This document shows, in pieces, positions 57,292 to 64,000 of a stretch of DNA of 64,000 nt. The translations under genes were made by a program, and so were the position numbers. A model generated the notes under the pieces. The model was given only the letters and a program-made list of their open reading frames with translations. It was not told the DNA's origin and searched no databases. Origin of the DNA: Linum tenue (Eukaryota > Streptophyta > Magnoliopsida > Malpighiales > Linaceae); contig CAMGYJ010000002.1 in NCBI GenBank assembly GCA_946122785.1, positions 12,970,839-13,034,838 on the forward strand, read 5' to 3'. How positions within the stretch are numbered: position 1 is the stretch's first letter; each line of letters begins with the position of its first letter.

Positions 57292-59136
57292 CACTACAAA
57301 ATAAAGAAAATTTGGGGACCAATATAAGGGACGGTTCTTTTATCTTGTCTTAGAAAATAGATTTTTAAGTGTTATTAGGGACAAGCATATTAAATTGTCT
57401 CCATAAAATAAGGAATGTAGTTTTAGTAATTTCTTATTTAATTTAGTTGTCCCAAAAAAAAAAAAAGTACCACAGAAATATTAAATTGAGGTTGGGGTTT
57501 TAAGTCGCGGATTAATAGGGATTGTTTTTGTCCCCAAAAGTAGGAAAGGCGTGCATATAGGAGTTCAAGTGATTATTTGGATTTTTTTTCCTTTTCAATC
57601 TTGGAATTAATTCCTTTTGCTTTTCAATTTTGTCCTCAAAATTATGCGGAAGACTTAGCTAACCCTAATATATTTCTATTTTTGTTTAACCGATATTACA
57701 GTCTCTATATATTAAATTCTTTAATTAATAGTTATCATCTCAATCCTGGACCCTTATTTCATTCCCCTCCTTTCCCTTAGGGTTTTCGTACGCCGCTACA
57801 ATATAGTATTCATTTTCACGCCGTCTCAATTTAGAATTCCACAGAGATGCATTGCGGCAATGGTCACCCAGCCCGCTTCTTTCCCTTAGGCGTACAAACA
57901 ACTTCTGGCGAAGAGGATGCAGCGGGGTCATTGTACAAACCGAAGGGTTCTCTTCTATGATCTAACATTGCGATCAATCAATTTCAGGGGAAGCTGGGTT
58001 TCTCCATTCTTGTTTATCGGGTAGATTTCTTCCACCGGATCTATCAATTGCACTCTGCACCAACCGCTAATCTTTCACCATGTAAGTCACCGGTTCCTAG
58101 ATCATCACCCTTCCTAATTAGTTTAAACATTTCTTTACTTGATTATTTAGGTGATGATTCCTTTTCTTTTTGTTTTTTATGGGCTAATTACTATCTGATT
58201 TAGATGAATAGTTTTCTCTGTTTTGCAAGCGCGATCAAGTGCAAACCTAGGTGCTCAAGAATTCTCAAAGAAATTTTATGTTTGTTGGAATTCTTATTTA
58301 TTTTATGGTTCAAATGGTACGATAGTAGTTTTTCTGTATTTAATAATTAACAATTAATTATTTTTATTATTGATATTTACTATTTGTTTTTTATTTCACA
58401 TGAACTTTTGCTTATTGTTGATGTACTTTGAAATATCTATTGCATTTTCGATATAGATATTTACGCACTTTGCTCTATAAAGGAAATTAAATAAAATATA
58501 TTATTACGAGATAAATGCGTTGTCACAAAATGATTTAATAGTGACAATAAAAAAGTCACATAAAATATATACAATTTATACATAGTACAATTCTCCATCT
58601 CCAAAGATACAAGTTAGATGACAACTCGTCGTCCTCATATAAGCATAAGTGACAATTGTTGTCCCCAAAGATAAAGTATAAGAGACCATTTGTTGTCCTT
58701 AAATGAAACTTTTGGAGACGATCTATTGACTCTAATTTGACACCTATGGGAACGTCATGTAGAGCCTATATAAAGCGGGACAACAAACTATGCCCGGAAG
58801 GCCACATCACTTTCGTGAAATTGATTACCGGGGACAACATTTTGTCCCTACAAATAATGTTTAGGGGATGAATTATTGTCACCTAAGTCGTGGCTATGGG
58901 GACGACGTGTTGTCTTTCATGGAAAGACACGAGACAACAACTCGTAAGTATTGGGGACGACTGTCGTCCCCAGTATTAAGGACGACTTAGATTTTTGTCG
59001 TCCCCAAAAGAATAGAGGACAAACGTATAAGGGACGCAAAATTAGGAACGACTTAGTCGTCCCCAACATTTATAGGGACGATTTTGCCTATTTCCGGGAC
59101 GACTTTTGTCATCCCCAAATCTCCTTTTTTGTAGTG
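57292..59136. mobile_element. Complete non-autonomous CACTA element
   Basis: Left end CACTACAAAATAAAGAAAA, right end CCTTTTTTGTAGTG, 3-bp target duplication ttg on both sides (57289-57291 and 59137-59139). Subterminal repeats GGGGACGA / TCGTCCCC crowd both ends, densest at 58840-59120. The middle (57760-58090) contains a leader-like segment ending in CACCATGTAAGTCACC, a possible exon/donor border near 58083. No transposase. Its subterminal motif differs from the TTGTGACAAA motif at 45300-45665, so it is probably from another CACTA family. Confidence 0.88.
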
Positions 59137-60012
59137 TTGGTTCTCTTCTCTCCATCCAGTTGCAGCCACCGAAGAGCAACAGAAAAGCGGGGTCTTATCA
59201 TGAGCGGCCAGGTTGCCGCTCTCTACCGCTCGTTGCACCATTTAGTCGCACCCTTACTCATCACCTCAACTTCCTCGCTGCCGACCAAAGAAGGGTTCAA
59301 CACTGTTACGCTCTGGCTCTACAAAGAAAAAGTCAAAGAAATCCACCATGTGCGGCAGATTAGGTAGGGCCTCCTGTTGTTGTGGACTGAGAAGAGATTC
59401 ATCTACCATCGAGTAGAAATCTAGAGTTGGGGGATGAACCAATTCACTTCTTTGGTCGAAGGCGTCAGCGGGGAGCTCCTACACAACCGGTCGATCCACA
59501 AAGGCGCCATCGGAGAGCTCTTAATTAAAGCGTTGATCGATCCAGCCGAACAGGCACATGTTGAAAGCAGAGAACAGATGATGCAGGGGAGTCGGTGGTG
59601 AATCTGGATCTTACAATGGTGAAAACAAAAATAAAGAGTAGAGAAGATCCCGTTCACGGTGAAGTGCAACGACGAGAAGACCACCTTCAATCTCTGGGCG
59701 ACCGACACCCACCATTCCTACTACAACTATCGGCGACGGGGGAGTTGACGAGAAGAGAAGAGTATTAGGTTAGGGAAGAGAGCTGGGGCTGGTCGGTTTC
59801 TACGTGTTTAAATTGGTTGGGTTCTGTGTTTGGTGTCTAGTTTAAATGACGTGGTGGGTCGAATTTGAGTTTTTCAGCGTTAAAATTGGCTGATTAGGCT
59901 GCACCAGCAGAAAATTGATGGTGTTAACGGAGGCGGACGAATATTAACGGGGAGTGACCAAATTTGAACTGCTTTATAAAATTTAATAACCATAAATGGA
60001 ATTATATATTTG
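59137..60012. other. Flank of the CACTA element, possible gene fragment
   Basis: 59190-59760 is less AT-rich and has short open stretches (for example MSGQVAALYRSLHHLVAP at 59200, and KCNDEKTTFNLWATDTHHSY near 59665-59725), but frames break and no family is recognised. Confidence 0.3.
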
Positions 60013-60352
60013 GGTAATGTCTATTTTTTATCCAAATCTTTTTCAGATTCTTTTATATTATCCAAATCTATCAAAATTCTATTAGTTATCCAAATCTTTC
60101 ATAATGCATCAAAATATTAGCCATTTTTATGTTATCGTTAATAATTTTGTAACCCTTTTCTTAGTTAAAATACTAAAATTTTGGAATGTTAACCTTCACG
60201 ATGCTCTTCCAAGTCAGTATTATGTTGCTAAGTCAATATCACTAACAAAATTGCTAACTGGAAGTTAACATTTGGCTAATTCTTAGTATTTCGATAGGTT
60301 TGGATAATATAAAAGAATCTAAAAAATGTATGGATAAAAAATAGACATTGCC
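60013..60352. mobile_element. MITE with ~60-bp inverted ends
   Basis: Left GGTAATGTCTATTTTTTATC pairs with the right end GATAAAAAATAGACATTGCC; pairing continues for ~60 bp (TTCTTTTATATTATCCAAA). Length 340 bp, non-coding. Flanks are AT-rich and do not show an unambiguous target duplication. Confidence 0.8.
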
Positions 60353-62458
60353 ATAAATATTTTTAGTGACCAAACATGAACCTTTTTAGTGATCCCAATG
60401 ACCAACCTTGCAATTTACCCTGTGCATAATATATTCATAATACGATGTATTGAACTATTTTACACTAAGGAGTAAGGTGTATCTTTACATATATTATGGT
60501 TGTTTTGATGAAAAATTGTGCCACGTCAGCTTTTGCTAATCCCACAACTTACTTGCTAATCAACAATAAATGATGCATTTAATCCACTTCTTCCTCCATT
60601 AAATCCATTCGGACATCTCTGGGCCTTCACTTCTCATAGTCGGGTCCAATATATTTACTTCCTTTTCTCTCTTAGAGGTTATAAGTTGATTTTTTAAGAT
60701 GGAGCTTATTTAGGCCCAAAGTAGTTGGAAATGGCTAATAAGCCAGCCCTAGGCCAGTCGGGTAGAGTTGTAAGTTCATTTTATTAAAAAAAAACAACTT
60801 TTCCATTATTCAACATGACTACCAAAAAACAATTAAATAGGCAAATGTTTAGAAATAATAAGAGCACACTCAAACGACTATTCTACAAACACTATTACCA
60901 TCCCAAAAATGAGAGCATGAAATAATAATAGTCAGATAGTACTCTTCTGGTATTTTTTTATGGGTAGTCTTCTGGCATTACAAACTTAGTAAACAACAAT
61001 ACTATAATTTGTGGAATTAAAGGAATACGTATCTTAGGTTTCACAGCAACTCTTTTGTGTGTGCTTTGATTTTTGTCGACTTACACATTTTTTGAATTGT
61101 GTATTGTGAATCTTACACATATGAAATACATCAATGTATTTATTTTGTAATGTGAACCTTTGTAATATTATTAATTTATTTTCCTATGCAAAAATGTGAA
61201 ATTTAAGTTAAAATGAATGAGATATAATTTATTAAAGTCAATGGAAAAGGGTATGGTTATGCGTTGTGCATAAATGTGAGGTTATGCACTTAAACTACTC
61301 ATGAAGATCTTAACCAATTATTTTTGGGTTAATGTATTTGTATGACCTAAACTTTGCACATAATAAATATTCTGGCCAATCTTTTCGATCTATAACATCC
61401 TGGCCCAAACTATACATCAAAGTAACAAAATTAGCCAATACTGATGTCTGATTGTTATCTTAGATGGTCAAACGCGTTGACTAACGGTCAACGCGCCACG
61501 TCACTGCCAAATCAGCAACTTTCACTTTATTTTTTTTTATATTTTTCACCTATTACCATTAGTCAACGCATTTGATATTATATATGTGTGTGTGTATAGT
61601 AGACTCAAAGTTATCCAGATACTTCGTCAGACCTATCTTATCTCCCCTAATACTCATATTAAAAGTGCAACTATTTATAAGTTAGGATTACTTAATATGA
61701 AATAGAAATTTTTAGCCATCAGGGTTGCAGCTGTTTGTGTTTTCGAGGGGGCTAAAAGGCTAAAATAGCCTTAAAACCCCGCAATTTTTGCCCCTCGTGT
61801 TGTGGTTAGCCTAAGGTCACTAAAGTTCTATTTATCATTGGTTTAATATTACATATCGAATTGCAATATCGAATTTGTAGAAGCGATGTTGAACTCTTAC
61901 ATTAGTATTACTTTGTATAACTACCGTGAGACAATCATATCCAATCTCAAAAGCCATCATAATCCCACAATTGTAAATTTCATTTTTCTCCAGGTGCATA
62001 GTCATAGAGCCGGTCGACCTCATCTCATACAAATAAGAAGCAAAAATTATTAGAGAAACATGCATTTGAGTTAAAACTTTGTGTGATTAACAGAGGCCAA
62101 ATTCCTCATTTTATTATTGTTTAATAATTAATTAAATTCATATATATCTTATAAATAGAGGATAACTTTAAAATCGCAGCCCAAATATCACTGGTTTGAA
62201 TATTCCATATTGAATTGCAGTATTAAATATGTAAAAGTGATGTATAATTCTTAAATTAGATCTACTATGACACAATCATATTCATATCTTCGTGTAAACT
62301 ATATGGGACTGACTCTTTGAATATTTTAGTTCGCCTAACCGTCAAATTTTAAAATTCTTCCGATTCTGACATGATTGGATCCTACAACCATTAGGAGTTT
62401 AATAATTTGGTTCATTTCACCTTTTTTAAATGTGCTAATGAATTTGTAGGGAAATGAC
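60353..62458. other. AT-rich stretch without genes
   Basis: 61460-61510 has a GGTCAAACGCGTTGACTAAC / GGTCAACGCGCC palindromic cluster of the kind found in small DNA transposons. 61846-61945 and 62198-62290 are diverged direct repeats (ATTACATATCGAATTGCAAT and ATTCCATATTGAATTGCAGT). Confidence 0.4.
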
Positions 62459-62914
62459 ATGTCTTTATATATACTCTACACAATATATAATACTAAAATG
62501 AGAAAATTGTTGTCCCATTTCAAATTTTCTACAACGAGAGTGAAAGTAGAAATGATATTTTTGCTCCACAATTATTTTTCAGAAACTACAAACTTCCAAA
62601 ACTCAGAAATTGTAGCTCAAACTAAAAAATCAGAGCATCGAAAATCAAAGTTAGCAAATTTTATTTCATATATCACTTATTTGAGAGATTTTTCTTTCTA
62701 TAAACAAAGTAAAATGAAACAAGTTATAGCCAAATCAACAGCGTTGGCTCGAAGACGATGGCTCGCTTCTTCGTGGGAGAAAGGAATACATGAGGTGCCA
62801 TCAAAGATCTGGAGAGCAAAGACGAAAATGGTACACCACAAGTTCTTAAATGGGGACTGTAAAATAGATCATCAAATCACGGGCTTGTGGCCAGATAAAA
62901 GGATAAGAGGTTAG
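62459..62914 (+). CDS. Hypothetical ORF, 151 codons
   Basis: Open frame from ATG at 62459. It starts MSLYILYTIYNTKMRKLLSH and ends in a Lys/Arg/Trp-rich part (ALARRRWLASSWEKGIHEVP). No domain recognised. Its last 17 codons lie in the first copy of a 96-bp tandem repeat, and it sits in AT-rich sequence, so it may be a chance frame. Confidence 0.2.
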   Translation: MSLYILYTIYNTKMRKLLSHFKFSTTRVKVEMIFLLHNYFSETTNFQNSEIVAQTKKSEHRKSKLANFISYITYLRDFSFYKQSKMKQVIAKSTALARRRWLASSWEKGIHEVPSKIWRAKTKMVHHKFLNGDCKIDHQITGLWPDKRIRG

Positions 62915-63057
62915 TTAGATGACTGATGATATAGAATTTGCCAATTTGGTAAATCTACAAGAGATCATCAAATCACGGGCTTGTGGCCAAATAAAAGGAT
63001 AAGAGGTTAGTTAGATGACTGATGATCTAGAATTTGCCAATTTGGTACATCTACAGG
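62866..63057 (+). repeat. 96-bp tandem duplication
   Basis: AGATCATCAAATCACGGGCT begins at 62866 and 62962; the two copies differ at only a few bases, so the duplication is recent. Confidence 0.9.
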
Positions 63058-64000
63058 AGATCTCTAGCGTCGGCTTAGGAAACAAAGAATCGAAGGGAAA
63101 GAAACGATGCATGGGGGTGGATAAATGAATTGAGTGCATGCGGGTGGATAAACGATGAATTCATTTCTCTTTTCCTTTTGAAAAATTAAAACTAAAAACT
63201 TCAATAAAAAACAAAAAACAGTATCGTAAACTTTGGTGGGTTTCTAATTTCTATTCAACTTTTGAAGTTTGTTCCCTTTTCGGGCTTAATCAGATTATTT
63301 AAAACTATTATCCTACTAAAAAAATTATTTTATTTTGCCGCTGCATTGTTGTAATATTTTGACTAAAAAATGTCAGTAAGTTAAATGATATATTAATTAA
63401 AATAATATAATATTCACGCTCTTTCGGCGCATTCAAATTATAATTCTCAAAGAATATACGCTTTTACGCTCCCGTTCTAGCTCCTGCTCTGCTAATTGGT
63501 AAGCTAAATCCGTCGAGTCAATTCTGTAGACAAAGAGACTACTATCAGAATTCACCTTCCATCACATATTGCCTTCCCTCGCAAGCACCCCCACGCTCAA
63601 TTGTCACTTGGCCATTCCTTATTAGTTTCACATCTGATACACACCGGCGTCATAGGAGTGCGACCTTCGTCGCGTGATGAATACATGTTGTTGCAGTGCT
63701 TTTTAGGAGCTCGAAGGAGGATAGCGGAAAGTAGCAAATAGAGAAACAAATGTAGATAGTTCGGGCGAGGAAGAATATTATCCATATATAGATGAGATTT
63801 TATATAATTTATAAATATATGGACAATATAATGACTTCTTCCTATATTCGGGCAAAAGCGGACTAAAATGAATGAACCATTAACCCTAAACCCACTTAAT
63901 CGACTGGGCCAACGAGCTAAATAGGGCTGACAGCCTTTGATCTTTAAAATCCATACATTCTACAAAATTTGGTGTTCCAATTTTTATGATTGAATCAAAT
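63058..64000. other. AT-rich end of window with a relic hAT-like end
   Basis: 63380-63515 resembles the right end of the element at 30069-31089 (TAATATAATATTCACGCTCT ... ACGCTTTTACGCTCCCG ... GGTAAGCTAA). No left end or target duplication is found, so it is probably a fragment. No supported gene in the rest. Confidence 0.4.

Overview
This window is plant nuclear DNA, most likely from a eudicot with an AT-rich, repeat-rich genome. The evidence is Athila- and Tat-type Ty3/gypsy elements (one with a tRNA-Asp primer site), plant L1 LINEs ending in an RNase H domain, plant CACTA elements with the DUF4218/DUF4216 type of transposase, plant hAT elements and MITEs, and GT-AG introns. I recognise no housekeeping gene. 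Nearly all of the window is transposable elements inserted into each other. The best candidate cellular gene is a four-exon model at 41234-42507 with no family I can name.

Layout. 1-10522: an L1 LINE (LINE-B, minus strand) cut in two by a non-autonomous Athila-like LTR element (1263-8357, target duplication gaaca). 11000-28846: a second LINE (LINE-A, minus) split into three pieces by a gag-protease Athila derivative (11152-17667) and a TGTAACA/TGTTACA solo LTR (17751-28706); the solo LTR itself holds a gag-only Tat-like element (21758-27715). 28889-31089: a MITE-like element and a hAT-like element with an 8-bp target duplication. 31100-41160: a GC-rich leader-like stretch, LINE-C remains, and a 0.77-kb inverted repeat carrying gene-like exons whose right arm is interrupted by a second gag-protease Athila derivative (34160-40785, target duplication attgg). 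41234-42507: the four-exon gene model. 43140-43690: a worn gag/protease relic. 45300-56061: an old CACTA element (minus) with TNP2- and Transposase_24-type genes, split by a 5.2-kb solo LTR (50068-55285) that contains a ~600-bp tandem array and a complete 1,039-bp hAT (53902-54940). 57292-59136: a complete non-autonomous CACTA (target duplication ttg). 60013-60352: a MITE with ~60-bp inverted ends. The last 3.5 kb holds little that I can name.

How the parts work together. No element here encodes an intact reverse transcriptase, integrase or transposase, so all depend, or depended, on helpers elsewhere. The three Athila-related elements share non-coding parts: an AAGCGCTT octamer followed by a hairpin with an AGGCAA loop just after the coding region, an internal polypurine-like tract, and (in the two that keep this region) a hairpin touching the terminal polypurine tract. 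Two of them carry the same gag-protease reading frame ending in what looks like the C-terminal tail of integrase, so that truncated form appears to have multiplied as its own family. The third lost exactly its 16-nt primer-binding core. These shared modules, and the gene-bearing inverted repeat, are the parts most worth following up.
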